Source: Eledone cirrhosa (lineage: Eukaryota > Mollusca > Cephalopoda > Octopoda > Eledonidae). From it: a stretch of 64,000 bases of DNA. A model generated the notes under the pieces. The model was given only the letters and a program-made list of their open reading frames with translations. It made no database searches and was not told the origin of the DNA. Location: NCBI GenBank assembly GCA_964016885.1, contig OZ024740.1, forward strand, positions 303,352,248-303,416,247. Direction: 5' to 3'. Both the position numbers and the translations under genes were made by a program. Positions 34,276 through 45,237 of the stretch are shown here, in pieces. Every line of letters begins with the position of its first letter. The stretch's first letter is position 1.

Positions 34276-34969
34276 GGTAGATTTTTTGCTATCAAACTAG
34301 AATTACTAGCATAGCAATGTACTGCATCCTCTCTGTGTCTCTTCTACTGCTCTTCTGAACATGTTAGCAACCTACCATTCATGAAAGCTCCCTCTTGTCA
34401 TACTGTGTCTCACTACTACATAACCCAATCATAAACACATTAATTGCATGTCTCACAAAATTGCATGTCTCTAGAATTCTCTCCCTATCCACATTATACC
34501 TACAAACATTGACCTGTAGACATAAATATATATATATACTATCTTTCAGTAGTTTTTATTTTTTTTATTTTATTTAAACTTATTTTATAATTTAATAGAA
34601 TGACAGGCAATAAATCTTGTATAAATAACATTACAAATATTGTTGGAAATATAAAAAAAAAGGATAAAAATGAAACCAAGCAACAAACAGAGAGGGGGAA
34701 GGGGTAGACAAGGGCAGATCTGGCTGTATAGGAAAGTAAGAGAAAGAGCAAAGACTATGAGGCCACGGAAAAAAGGGAGGAGAAGGAGAGAGGATGATAG
34801 GCTCTATGTCTGGGTTGAGGCAGTGTTCGGGCTGCACTCCCCAGACAAAATGGCCAGAGACATCCATCTCCCATAGCTAATGCTGTTTATTATGTACAGT
34901 TGTCTGCTCAAAGGGTTTTTATGTCAGTGATAAATTTGTGTTCTTGCCTTTAAACTGTCAATCTTCTTT
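34276..34969. other. Spacer
   Basis: A purine-rich strand at 34650-34810 gives open frames on both strands, none of a known family. Nothing else was seen. Confidence 0.45.
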
Positions 34970-35860
34970 GTGAAAACATCTTTTACTATAATGTGGTTTT
35001 ACTACAATGACTATATTTTAATAAATTTTACTTGGTCTATAGTAAATAAACTCTTCTAGTTATCAAATAGTAAAGAAGGGAGAATTAAATGGAGATGAAA
35101 TTTACTCAATGAAATAAATACAATCAGATTATATTAAGTACTATTTACTTTGATAGTTGTAAAACCACTCTTTTTACTGACAAGGAGAGTTAAGTATCTT
35201 GATGGTGGACTCATTACAGACTAATGAGTCAGATGTCTGATAGATTCTTTAGCATTTACATATTTCAGTTTGTGTTGACAGAACAAGTCAGGTTCTAGTG
35301 TATTTTTATAGTATATAAAGTGGCCATGTAGGTGTCAACAAAAAGCACCCAGTCCACACTGTAAAGTGATTGTGTAGGTGTCACAAGGAAAACCACCCAG
35401 CCCACACTGTAAAGTGGTCATGTGAGTGTCATGACAAAAAGCACCCAGCCCACACTGTAAAGTGGTCGTGTAGGTGACACGACAAAAAGCACCCAGCCCA
35501 CACTGTAAAGTGGTCGTGTAGGTGTCACAACAAAAAGCACCCAGCCCACACTGTAAATGTGGTTGGAAAGGCATTTAGCCGTAGAAACCAAGCCACAACC
35601 AGTTCTGTATAAGCAAGACATGGTCACCTAATCTGACTTGTCTCACAGCAGGACAACTCATCAACCCATGCTAGCATGGAAAAATGAATGTTAAACAGTT
35701 ATGAGGATGATGATTGACGATAGTTAATGAAACGGATTTTTAATAGGAATAACCACATCTCCTGCAACATTTACAAATCAACAGGCAGAACAGTTTTCAG
35801 TTTTTCAGTGACAAATGCATTTGTGTTAGTTCTTATCTCTGTACTAAAACCATATACTCT
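34970..35860 (+). repeat. Unclassified repeat U, second copy with S2 inserted
   Basis: Same block order as 28255-29530. S2 (35330-35717) splits it. Its 3' block at 35715-35775 lacks the SINE that interrupts the other copy. Confidence 0.6.
35330..35717 (+). repeat. S2 SINE with internal tandem 48-bp expansion
   Basis: Five tandem versions of a 48-bp module containing AAAAAGCACCCAGCCCACAC occupy 35335-35565. The usual S2 end follows (CCCATGCTAGCATGGAAAAA, TTAAACAG, GATGATG). Confidence 0.85.
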
Positions 35861-36241
35861 TGGGTCCCAAATAATAGAGAGGGTTGGAATAAGTGAGTTG
35901 GTTTGAAAATCGATAATTTTTTTTATGTTGTCTCCATTGATTTTTTTTTAAACCAGAATTAGTCATTTAGTTTGCATATTGAGACTCCAACCTATCCAAT
36001 TTATTTTATAACGTATGAGATTTCTTCTAATGTTCTTTTTTTGTCATGTGTAATGTTTCTTAATATCTAAAGAAAATTGTCATAGGAATTCTACTACTTA
36101 AAATAAAATTTCGTCAGAGATGGGTTAGCAAAATTTAATAAGCAAGGTAGGGGGGGGGGGGGAGTAAGAGTGAGGGGGAGTTAGAAAAAATCCGAAAAAT
36201 GAATAAATGAGGTGTGGGGCGATTATTCGAGGCCTCTGAGT
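35854..36241. mobile_element. MITE-A, complete copy
   Basis: TACTCTTGGGTCCCAAATAAT at the left. The right end read inward is TACTCAGAGGCCTCGAATAAT, a terminal inverted repeat of about 21 bp with four mismatches. A G run lies at 36151-36163. Confidence 0.8.
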
Positions 36242-36242
36242 A

Positions 36243-36400
36243 GTTAATCTATCATCCTCCATATGCATCACATGCTTCTATCAGTGCAGTCTTCTCTCTT
36301 GCACAATACATCTAACTCCTCTTATATATATATATAGCTTTTTTCCCAACCCATTTGTTCCCTGTTGTTCATGCACACTTATATTACATATACAGCTGAA
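36243..36400 (-). mobile_element. RTE-type LINE 3' fragment
   Basis: Minus strand reads GVRCIVQERRLH and then M*CIWRMID, the QERRLHWYxHVMRMEDD region of the RTE copies. Confidence 0.6.
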
Positions 36401-36414
36401 CTGGCTCACTTCAT

Positions 36415-36650
36415 GTAAGGCAGCAAGTTGGCAGAGTCATTAGAATGTTGGATAAAATGCTTTGTGGTATTTGTTCCAGCTCTCTGCTCTGAGTTCAAAT
36501 CCAGCTGAGGTCAACTTTGCCTTTCATCCTTTCAAGGTCGATAAAAATACCAGTCTAGTACTTTCTATCCTTCTCTGTGTTCAAATCTGAAGATGGATGG
36601 GCTCTGCCAGGCTTAAAATGCCCAATAAACACTGTAACTTTATCAGGAGT
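36415..36650 (+). repeat. S1 SINE with extended tail
   Basis: GTTGGCAGAGTCATTAGAAT head, GAGTTCAAATCCAGC B-box-like string, then the extension GATGGATGGGCTCTGCCAGG as at 11162-11392. Confidence 0.7.
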
Positions 36651-36805
36651 AACAGGATAAAAAAACTATATGTACATGTGTGTCTAATTTAAATATGCAT
36701 GTGACAGCTTGTATTGCAGACAGTCTGCTACCCCTTTCAACCCACTAATGAGTGCAGATGTCTACTGAGGCTATTTTGATTTGTGATTCTATCAATCTAT
36801 ATATA

Positions 36806-38075
36806 CAGAGGGCGAACGATATTTGTTCGCAAGATTACTGTTTAGGAAAAAATAACACAGTAGTTTTATTTTTTAAGATTTTTTTATCAAACTTGGGTCA
36901 GTTTGTCTTCATGACTTATTCATTCGATCTCACTCGATAAACCCGCCATTGGCTTTGATGACGGCCTCAATGCGGCCTCGGAACTGGCTACAGCCCTTTG
37001 TCACTGTCCCCCGACTTAGGCCCCTAAAGGCACTTGTGATTATGGCCTTCAGATCGTCTTTATTATTGCAGCTAGATCTGTTGGTGTCTCGTTCCACTGC
37101 GCTCCACACAAAGAAGTCGAGGGGGTTGCAGTCAGGCGAGCTGGGAGGCCAGATGTCAGGTGAAGTGTGGTCGACGAAGTTCTCTGACAGCCAGGCTTGG
37201 GTCTTTCAGCTGGTATAGCAGGGCGCTGAGTCTTGCTGCCACACATACGGCCTACCTGCAGCTACATGGTCGATCCAGGGCTTTACTCGCTCAGAATGCG
37301 GATGTAGCCATCGGTGTTCAGCTTGAGGCCCTGAGGGAAGAAGTGAGGTGGTATGATGTTTCCTTGACTGCTGACGACACCTAAGACCAATGTTGTCGCT
37401 GGAAACTTTGTCTGCATGACTCTGGGCACGTCTTTGGATGAGACAGCGAGCCACCTGTTTTTCTGGGAGTTGATCTTCTGGTCTTGGCAGAAGTTTTTCT
37501 CGTCGGAGAAAAACCACAGCATGTCTGGCTCTAGTGGGTGTTTCAACTTGTTGATCAGCTTCTTTGCGTGCTTCAGTCGCTTTTCTTGCATCGCCTTTGA
37601 CAGAAATTGTCCTTTCCTCATCTTGTATGAAACGTAGTGAATGTCTTCATGTACCACCAGCCTAATGAGCTTTTCATCCACCCTTTGCAATGGCACGCAT
37701 CGACTTGCTAAGTTCATTGTTGATGATATCCTGAACTTCAGCGACGAACTCGGGTGTTCTGAAGGCGTCAGATCGTCGATCATGTGTTTTCCTCTCTGAT
37801 GTTGCTTCGTAGTCAAATCCTGAATCTACCAATTCCTTTCTGACCTTTTCCACCATTCTCCTGCTGACGCTGAGAAAGTCTGAAATTTCCTTATTTGTCC
37901 TCTCGGCGCGGATTCCAAATTTGGAGGTTCAAAATTATTCATAATCAATTATTCTGAAAATAAATGATGGAAATATAGTCACTGTTTTTATGAAGACAAG
38001 AGTGACAATGGAAGTAAAAAAAATTTGCATAAAATTAGCAGTTGAAAATTGCGAACAAATATCGTCCACACCCTG
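36806..38075 (-). mobile_element. Mariner element, full length (1270 bp)
   Basis: Flanked by TA at 36804-36805 and 38076-38077. Terminal inverted repeats share GACGATATTTGTTCGCAA (left end GAACGATATTTGTTCGCAA), with more divergence in the outer 8-10 bp. The length and single transposase match a complete mariner. It lies inside the first intron seen of the GGT7-like gene. Confidence 0.9.
36930..37942 (-). pseudogene. Mariner transposase, DD37D type, inactivated
   Basis: The transposase would cut and paste the element at TA sites. About 337 codons can be followed from ATG at 37942 to TGA at 36930. N-terminal helix-turn-helix: EISDFLSVSRRMVEKVRKEL. Catalytic triad: first D in WFFSDEKNF, second in VWQQDSAPCY, third in NPLDFFVWS. 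I count 37 residues between the second and third D, including the stop position, which is the DD37D (maT-like) spacing rather than the DD34D of classical mariner. Lesions: frameshifts near 37890, 37680 and 37285 and a TGA just after CYTS near 37205, probably a decayed CGA. The three catalytic aspartates are all still encoded. Confidence 0.87.
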
Positions 38076-38433
38076 TATATATGTAACAATTTATCAACTG
38101 ACAGTTCAATAATCAATTACCAACAAGTTTCAATAAAAAAAAAATAAAATTGCTAGCAGGGAAAGCAGACATTAAAATTACAATGCTGATAATGATGTCT
38201 TACTTACCAGAAACCACATTAAAAGCTTTATCCAGTCCTTTCTTCCCCAAAGTGAAAACCCTCTGGAATACCCTTCTCACCTACATTTTTCTCTACAAAC
38301 ACTGACCTACAGATGTTCAAGCTGAAGATCAACTCCATAAATCTCAAGTCTTGAAGGTCTTATAAAGCTCCTGGGCACTGTCCCTTCTCTCTCGTGGTCT
38401 TTTCTGTTTAACAATCTTGAAATTATGCAACCT

Positions 38434-38470
<37 letters not shown>

Positions 38471-38565
38471 CTCACAATCCACAAAATTGATATCTATTTA
38501 GTTTATTATTTAGCAGAATTCTCTACTTATATATATTTTTGTTTTTATTATAGTGATACTGTAAT
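38076..38565. other. Spacer with (TA)n
   Basis: A TA run lies at 38434-38466. The rest is unrecognised. Confidence 0.5.
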
Positions 38566-39125
38566 TTGGAGGTGTGTAGCCTAATGGTAAGGGTGTTGGA
38601 CTTGCTTCCCTGGGCATGGATGCATTGAAGCTCTGACACCTGGCAGCTGACTTGGTAAACACCCACAAAATTGTTAACCATGTTGCCAAAAAGAACCCTG
38701 AGTACCTTTTTGATTTCCATGTGTCTAACACACGTGGATATGCCCACAAAGTAAGAATACAGCACAGTTCCCATGACTTTCGGAAACATTTTTTCACGCT
38801 CAGAGTTGCTGAAGCATGGAACAAACTACCTGCATCAGTTGTTAGCTGTCGTGACACTGCATCCTTTAAGGCCTCCATGCTTCCCGAGATCCGCCAACAC
38901 TACATCTAACACATACACACATGTACTTCCATGACATTTGTGTATTATTCTATGTACTATACATACACCTTTGACGAGTTGTAGTGCACCTGAGCACTTT
39001 ACACAATAATTTCATTATTATTATTATAATATCATGGGTTTGATTCCTGGGCTGGGTTGTGTGTTGTGTTCTTGAGCAAAACACTTCATTTTATGTTGCT
39101 CCAGTATACTTAGCTGAAAATGATT
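38566..39125 (+). repeat. S3 SINE split by a CR1-like LINE
   Basis: Left piece 38566-38608 holds the box-A-like GTAGCCTAATGGTAAGGGTG and TTGGACTTGC. The right piece from about 39031 resumes with ATCATGGGTTTGATTCCTGG (B-box-like), CTTGAGCAAAACACTTCATT and GCTGAAAATGA. Together they restore the S3 head. Confidence 0.75.
38609..39030 (+). mobile_element. CR1-like LINE 3' end, inserted in S3
   Basis: Plus-strand frame 38652-38909 reads MVNTHKIVNHVAKKNPEYLF, VSNTRGYAHK and FFTLRVAEAWNKLPASVVS, the same C-terminus as the copy at 24183-25372. The 3' untranslated region ends in (ATT)n at 39012-39030, typical of this LINE. It is heavily 5'-truncated. Confidence 0.85.
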
Positions 39126-39699
39126 GCCAGCAATCTAAACTATAATAAGGTAAGGAGTGCGGGACTGCGTACGGTTTATAATTTGTTATCCCATTAGTAA
39201 AATAATTTGGATTACTTTGAATAAATAATGAATGAATATTACATAATTTATCTACTAAATTTCGGAGCTGTTGATTAGACATAATTTATGGTTTATTTAA
39301 AGAATCACTTCTTTGAAATTTTCAAATGCCAACACTTCCAGTTAGCGATTGCTTAAATAAACATTCATATATTTCTGTCACTAATTTTCTCCTAATGCAG
39401 TTTATATATAACTAGCAGTTTAGCCCAGCGTTGCTCGGGTTTGTTCATTTGCTATGAAAAGTTACATACAGGTAAACGTAGCTTGAAAGCGCATAAGCTT
39501 ATCAATTAAATGCATAAAGCAGTTGAACCGGTTATTAATAGTTACGAACCAATTAGGATTTTGGACAATCAATGATAGGTTAATAATCTTCCAATAGCGA
39601 ATTTAGTAGACCAAAGTTGCAAGACGGTGGCCCTGATGCCGCTGGGTGTCAGATCTGTCCGCTATGGGTGACCCTACCAGTTTTCCAGACGGCATAGCT

Positions 39700-42460
39700 C
39701 CAACACCTGCACCAACATCTATAGCACCTCTTTGTAGACGATATTGCGTGTCATCCCTTGAGGAGTGTAAGCAAAAAGTCCATTCCTGTTCCCTACGTGG
39801 GAACAGGCAACATAAAGTTGGCCATGGGAGAAGCATGGCTCCCCCAAATGGATGCCCGCCACCGACAATGTTTGCTCTTGTGACTTGTTAAGGGACATGG
39901 CAAAACATGGTCTCACCGGGAATTGGGATCGCCAGAAATCGAACTGGATTTCCAAGGGGAAAAGGTTCATCCTTGGAATGAAAACATTCTCCCCTTTCCT
40001 GCACCCGTTACAATGGTGGCCTCAATTAGTGGGACTTGACGACCATGCGAGTACCATTGCACTGCTTTGGTGGATGCAAGTTCCTTATTAGCATAATGGG
40101 ACAGCCAACCCTAAGCTTAAGAATGTGAGGTGGGAGCCCTGGGGGCTCAAGGGAATTTAATAACTCAACCAGATAATTAACGATATCGTCGAGGTCTGAC
40201 GTCCGGTCGATAGATTTGAAGATGTGTTCTTTACCGGGAAACTTCTCAATCAGCTACTTGTTAATAAAATTAACCATGGTATTTTTCGGAGCAAGGATGG
40301 CTCTTTCACTGAGCCAATTGAGGTTTTTAAAGTTAGATGAGACATTGGGAAAAACTGATTCCCAAAGGTCAGAAGGGCTGCTCACAATGTTGCACAGGGA
40401 GTCGATTGCTATGCCGCCCTTGTCATCCGCAGGGACCTTGCCCTCACCAAGTGCTAAAATATTCTGAGCAAATGCTGCAGATATGTTGTCACCATGCAAA
40501 TGAGCACGCATATTTGTGCTCAGGTACAAACTCTTCACCTAGAGCCACAACATGGACGACTTAAGGCAGGCACGCACTTCATCAGCTCTTGTCCCTTTGG
40601 GTATGACAGGCAGTGTGTGAGCTCTTGCTGATATTGTATGACAGTGTCTCACTTTTTACTAAATCCAAGGGGAGTTTAAAGGTTGAATGTGCTGTCCTGC
40701 CTCCCTGCAGCAAAGTAGCAGCGATCCCGGACGATGCAACAGCCAACGCAATTTTTTTCTCCTGACGAATCTTAGCGAGAATCAATTTCGTTACAAAAGT
40801 TTTTCCGGTGCCCCCAGGAGCATCAAGAAAGTAAATACCCCCAGTCTGATTTTGAACCGCGTCAATGATAGTTAAATAGGCCAACCTTTGGTCCGACAGA
40901 AGTTTGGACTCATTTTCCTTTAAGTATTGGGAAAGAGATTCGATGTCATATGCTGTTTCCCGCAACAAATCCGGGGCCAACGTGTTAGATTCCTCTCTGA
41001 TGGTTGACGGCAAGCCATACGTCGCCACTCACTCCCACCCATGTCAAGGAGGGCATCCTCGATATCAATGAGTGCCCTGTTGTAGATAGTAGATAATGTC
41101 GCTGTAACCAACTTCCACTGAAGTATACTGCAGATGAGCCAGGCGCAGGAAGTCCTCAGACATGAAGTCTCTGTACTTGACCCATAAAGATTTGGGATCA
41201 CCCAATTCATACTTTTGAAGCAAAATGGCAAAGAGTTCCCGTAGACCTTTAGGTGATTTCAACAAAGCACCCTCTGCTAAAGTGGAATCCCATTGCGAAT
41301 CATCTTCCAAAAGACCACGCTTAAAGCAGGCTTCCCAGTATGTATCACATATTTCTCCATCAACAGTTTTGAGGGCCTACAACTTCATGCAGAAGAAGGC
41401 GAAGATGAAAGCACTCATGCTGACTTGGGGGCACTGTGTAAACCCTTCCAAGACAGCTGTCAAATTTTACACCAGGATGTCTTTCAACAGCCTGACCTGA
41501 CTTTCTTCGCACCCAAGTGTTTTTCGACCATATAAAGTAGGATGGAAACTGGGAGTACACAATTGTTTGCGCAAATGTATCAAACTGGCAAAGTTTGAAG
41601 AAACCCGTCAGAGTGGTCTCTTTCAGATTGCCGGCCTACTTGGCGGCGGTTTGGTCCGTAAAGTAAACCCTTTGCCAATTTTCCAAATGTACCGCAAGCT
41701 GTACGATGCTGGGGTGCCGTTGGTGTAGGGGTAAACCAAATCGGCACCAAAAAGCTTCATTGCTACTGATGTACCACCCCGCCAGGTATTCTGTGACTTC
41801 GTCCCTGCTATTTTCAGCTTGAAATGCAAACATTGTGGCATCAGAGCCCTTATTTACATATTTGCATATGTATTTTATCGACTTGACGGAGATGCAAAAC
41901 TCAACGTTGATGTGGGCGTTGAACATCTTCAAAAGAAGCGGGCAGTAAGGGACCACCTATCTATTGTCGACTTGACCTTCCCTTACTGTTGTGGTGAAGT
42001 CACCGTTCTCGGGCCATCTCTGCCTGTACAGGGGGTACCCGTCGCCACCAGTCTGAGTCTGGTCAACAAATGTTTTTGGGTATCCCTTACTGCACGACCC
42101 CCCTTTCAGGCACGTGTGATGCTCATTAGGATCCGACGCACACGGACCATGTTAGCTTTGACGATGTCATGTAATTCCTGGTCAGTTGCTGGGTTAGGGA
42201 TTTCAGCCGAAATGAAGCTGTCTATGGCATTTGAATTGATTTTATCAGCTAACCAAATCAAAATGTGAGCATGTGGCAGCCCTCGTTTTTGCCATTCGAC
42301 GGTGAACATGTCACATTTTACAGCCCCAAATACCTGACCCTTTTTTATTAAAACCATGAGTTTAGCCAGTTTCAGTCTGAACACTCGGGCAATGAGGTCA
42401 TGTCTGTTCAAATAATTTTGCCCAGGAAAACGTTCACGGGTTACATTCCGATTCATATGT
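39700..42460 (-). pseudogene. Helitron Rep/helicase polyprotein, broken
   Basis: Pieces in order on the minus strand. Rep nuclease with the HUH motif (42106-42456; EWQKRGLPHAHILIWLADKI). Rep tyrosine region (41636-41956; KYICKYVNKG, then LAGWYISSNEAFW). Helicase entry (41065-41310). PIF1-like helicase (40582-41028) with Walker A in FLDAPGGTGKTF and then SSGIAATLLQGGRTAHSTF. Later helicase motifs (40254-40538; STNMRAHLHGD). The final SF1 motif (39719-39970; SLNKSQEQTLSVAGIHLGEP, HGQLYVACSHVG). At least six frame breaks are present. Near 40600 the text jumps from the post-Walker-A block to TLPVIPKGTRADEV, so the segment carrying Walker B is deleted. It cannot act as a helicase. Confidence 0.87.
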
Positions 42461-42574
42461 CTATAGCATTAATCTGTTATATGAAGTGTTATTTTGCGGG
42501 TTATTTGCAATAAGCCGATTGAAAATGCCCCAGATAAGCCGTATGTCAATACGGAACGTTCCCCTGCAGTATTG

Positions 42575-43125
42575 TCATATAGGGAGTGAAGAGCGACAGA
42601 GAGTAAAGCAGTTAAATTATAGAGAGGGGGAATATAGGGAACGCTCCATTTGATCATATACATTGTTTCTCTCTCTGCCGTGTTGTCATATAGGGAGTGA
42701 AGAGCAACAGAGAGAGTAAAGCAGTTAAATTATAGAGAGGGGGAATGATCATGATCGATTTTTGCCCTTATTGTTGATTGATTTGAATTTTTTTTACTTC
42801 ATGACCTTCTCCTGACATCTGTTGTTTTTGATGTAAAATGTAAGTGTGTAAAATGTAACATTGAGAGAGCAGTATGTATTTAGTGTTATCGGCTTTTTAA
42901 ATGTTGATATTTGATGTATGAGTGTCGCTTAGTTATCAAAGTTTTTTCGCGTTCCCGAACGAAGAGGGGGAATGATCTATTATAGAGAGAGAGAAGAGCG
43001 ACGGAGAGAGTGAAGCTAGTGTTAAACCTCGAAGCATGAAGAGAGTAAAGCAGTTAAATTATAGAGAGGGGGAATAATCTATTGTAGAGAGAGGGAAGAG
43101 CAACGGAGAGAGTAAAGCTGTGGTT
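42575..43125. repeat. Degenerate internal repeats in the Helitron 5' region
   Basis: AGTAAAGCAGTTAAATTATA and GAGAGGGGGAAT recur at about 42600, 42715 and 43035, with related purine-rich versions between. This is the non-coding 5' part of the Helitron. Confidence 0.75.
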
Positions 43126-43570
43126 GTTGTATAAATCGATGTGTTGCTTAGGTTTCAAAGTTTGTGTCGCGTTCCTTCAAAAGAAGTTTTGTCGTTGTTC
43201 TAAACTGTAGAGTAGTAGACGGAGGCAGTAACCTTTTAAAGAGAGTTGCAGAGGAGATTGAGAGTGGAGTAGAGGAAAGGATGAACCTTTTAAAGAGAGT
43301 TGCAACATATATGTAGTTTCATATATTTTTGATGGTAGTAGTGAGAGGAATGAAGCGTGTAAGAGAGAGGGTTACAGCATGTATTTAGTTTTATCGATTT
43401 TATTTTATAGAAGCAGGAAATTTTTGGCAAAAATAATTACGCGTTGACCTGCCCTGGTAAATTTGGAGCACATTGGGGAAAAAATCATCAAAATCGGTAG
43501 AGAAATGTGGAAATGCATAAAAATCATACACACACACAGACAGACATCTACCGTTTTATATATATAGAGA

Positions 43571-44176
43571 TATCATTTTTTTTAATGTATCATGGATTAC
43601 ATTACTGATTGCATAAGACAGTGTAACGTAGTCTTCGTTCAATTTCTGTGTATATTGTCAATTACGATTTTATTTGATGTATCCTATCTATATGTGTATA
43701 TACTTGCATATGATATCAATATGCACACTACACATGCTAGCAGAAAACCACTTGAAGGGTGGTTTTTCTGCTAGTAGCTATAACAGAGAGAAAACAGTCT
43801 ACAATTGTTTCAGAGTTATTTTCCCCTTATCAAGACTGTATATTCTCTCATGTCTGCCACCTGTGACAACAAAAGATGGCATTAATTGTCTAGAAAACAC
43901 ACACGAGTCTGCTTGCTTGCAAATGAACCAAATTAAGGATATTATCATATTATTATTATTATTCACTCGCGAATACATTTAGGTATCTGCCATGTTAGAG
44001 GGAAACAATTTTTTTATTAATATTTTAAGCAAAGCCGGTTGTAAAATCGCTTGGTATGCAAATGTAATCTGAAAATGTGCCTGAAAATTAGGTCACAATT
44101 TTGATCCCTCTTACATTCTGGAGATATGGTCGTGAAACCTTGGGTTTTTCCATGTATGAACATTATATATATATAT

Positions 44177-44228
<52 letters not shown>

Positions 44229-44354
44229 CGAGCGGGGGGAGAACTCCACAAATGGGACTTAATGGAAAGCTCCCTAGGTTAACACTACTCACACTTCTAA
44301 CCTAATAACCATCCTGTAAAAGTACTCCTCTCCACTTTAAACTTCACTGTTGAT
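43571..44354. other. Spacer with (TA)n(GA)n
   Basis: TA run 44163-44208 followed by a GA run to 44229. No gene seen. Confidence 0.5.
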
Positions 44355-44560
44355 TTCTTGTGTCTGGAGCTAAAGAGGGAGCTTCTACATGATCACTTGA
44401 TCTGTTAAAAATAGCAGTCAAATCTTTCTTAAATCACTACCTACAATCTTAGAAAAAAATACTCATTGGATAATGTGGTCCTGAGTCCTCAGGTCATAGA
44501 GAAAAGACTGGATGGACACAGCTAGAATACCTTGAATAATAGGTAAGTAGGGCATCAGAG
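44355..44560 (+). repeat. Repeat V (AAATAGCAG family)
   Basis: AAAAATAGCAGTCAAATC, then ATTGGATAATGTGGTCCTGA. Same order at 46005-46140, 46780-46945 and 58400-58795. Confidence 0.6.
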
Positions 44561-44596
44561 CACACCAATATATACACATTAAACCTAAAGTAAAAG

Positions 44597-44990
44597 GTTT
44601 AAGACCCCCTTTAGTCACAAATGACCATGGGATTTGCACCTAGAAAGTTCCTTTCCAAGGCACAAGTCTGGCAAGGTTGTTTGTAGAAAACCAGCAGTTG
44701 CCCATGCATACCAGCCTCCTCTCTTCATGCCAGCAATGTTGTCCAAGGCAATGGCTGATACAGATTTGGCACCAGTAATGTTGCAACTCATTTATACAGC
44801 TGTGTAAATTGGAGCACTGCAAAATAAAGTGTCTTGCTCAAGAACACAACACATCACCCAGTCTTGGAATTGAATTCACAACCTTCTGATTGCAAGCCTA
44901 ACGCTCTAACCACTGAGCCATGAGCAAAATCTCACAACTTCTTGATTGCCAGCCCAATACTCTAACAACTAAGTTATGCACCTTCACACA
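44597..44990 (-). repeat. S4 SINE plus a second head fragment
   Basis: The minus strand has the S2-like head (GGCTCAGTGGTTAGAGCG, GTTGTGAATTCAATTCC, CTTGAGCAAGACACTTTATT) joined to a different body and the tail AAGGGGGTCTTAAACC. 44930-44990 is another head piece (GGCTGGCAATCAAGAAGTTG on minus). The 60-residue minus frame here is not a gene. Confidence 0.7.
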
Positions 44991-45049
44991 AAACTACACT
45001 ACCATTATTGACCTATTATGTCTCACTGCTTCATCTCTATTATTTCCAG

Positions 45050-45158
45050 GCTGTCTGAGCAGATGCAAGGGCTGAAAGTTATCATTGGAGTCACCATCTC
45101 TTCTAGCTTGATAGTGACTATTGCACTTATTGTGAGCATTTACCAGGGAGACCCTGAG
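45050..45158 (+). CDS. GGT7: GGT7-like exon B: transmembrane anchor
   Basis: Acceptor TCTATTATTTCCAG, donor GTGAGTA. The leading G completes a Lys codon with the AA of exon A, then 36 whole codons follow. Residues about 50-73 are a continuous hydrophobic segment (KVIIGVTISSSLIVTIALIV) with polar flanks, a signal-anchor that would leave the enzyme domain outside the cell. The end YQGDPE leads directly into exon C. The YxGDP word after the anchor is a main reason for the GGT7 assignment. The hydrophobic helix alone would not identify the family. Confidence 0.85.
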
Positions 45159-45237
45159 GTGAGTAAAACACTATTAGTTTGTATTCATGATTAATAGTAT
45201 ATTTACTTGGTATATTTACTTGTCCTCATACCTTCAC

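Larger units (their letters stand above)
39412..43570 (-). mobile_element. Helitron, about 4.2 kb, decayed autonomous type
   Basis: On the minus strand the element starts with TC (TCTCTATATATATAAAACGG at 43570) and ends in CTAG at 39412, matching the Helitron 5'-TC and CTRR-3' rule. It sits between A and T, the normal Helitron target. Just inside the 3' end, CCCGAGCAACGCTGGGC can form the short terminal hairpin (three GC pairs plus a wobble). The encoded protein is described in the next entry. It occupies the large first intron seen of the GGT7-like gene. Confidence 0.85.

Noticed and set aside
34539..34876. Overlapping open frames on both strands
   Set aside because: Purine-rich composition explains them. 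No motif, and no matching splice or repeat structure.
39700..41028. Host PIF1 helicase gene
   Set aside because: It is joined to a Rep HUH domain between Helitron ends, is broken in several frames and lacks Walker B.
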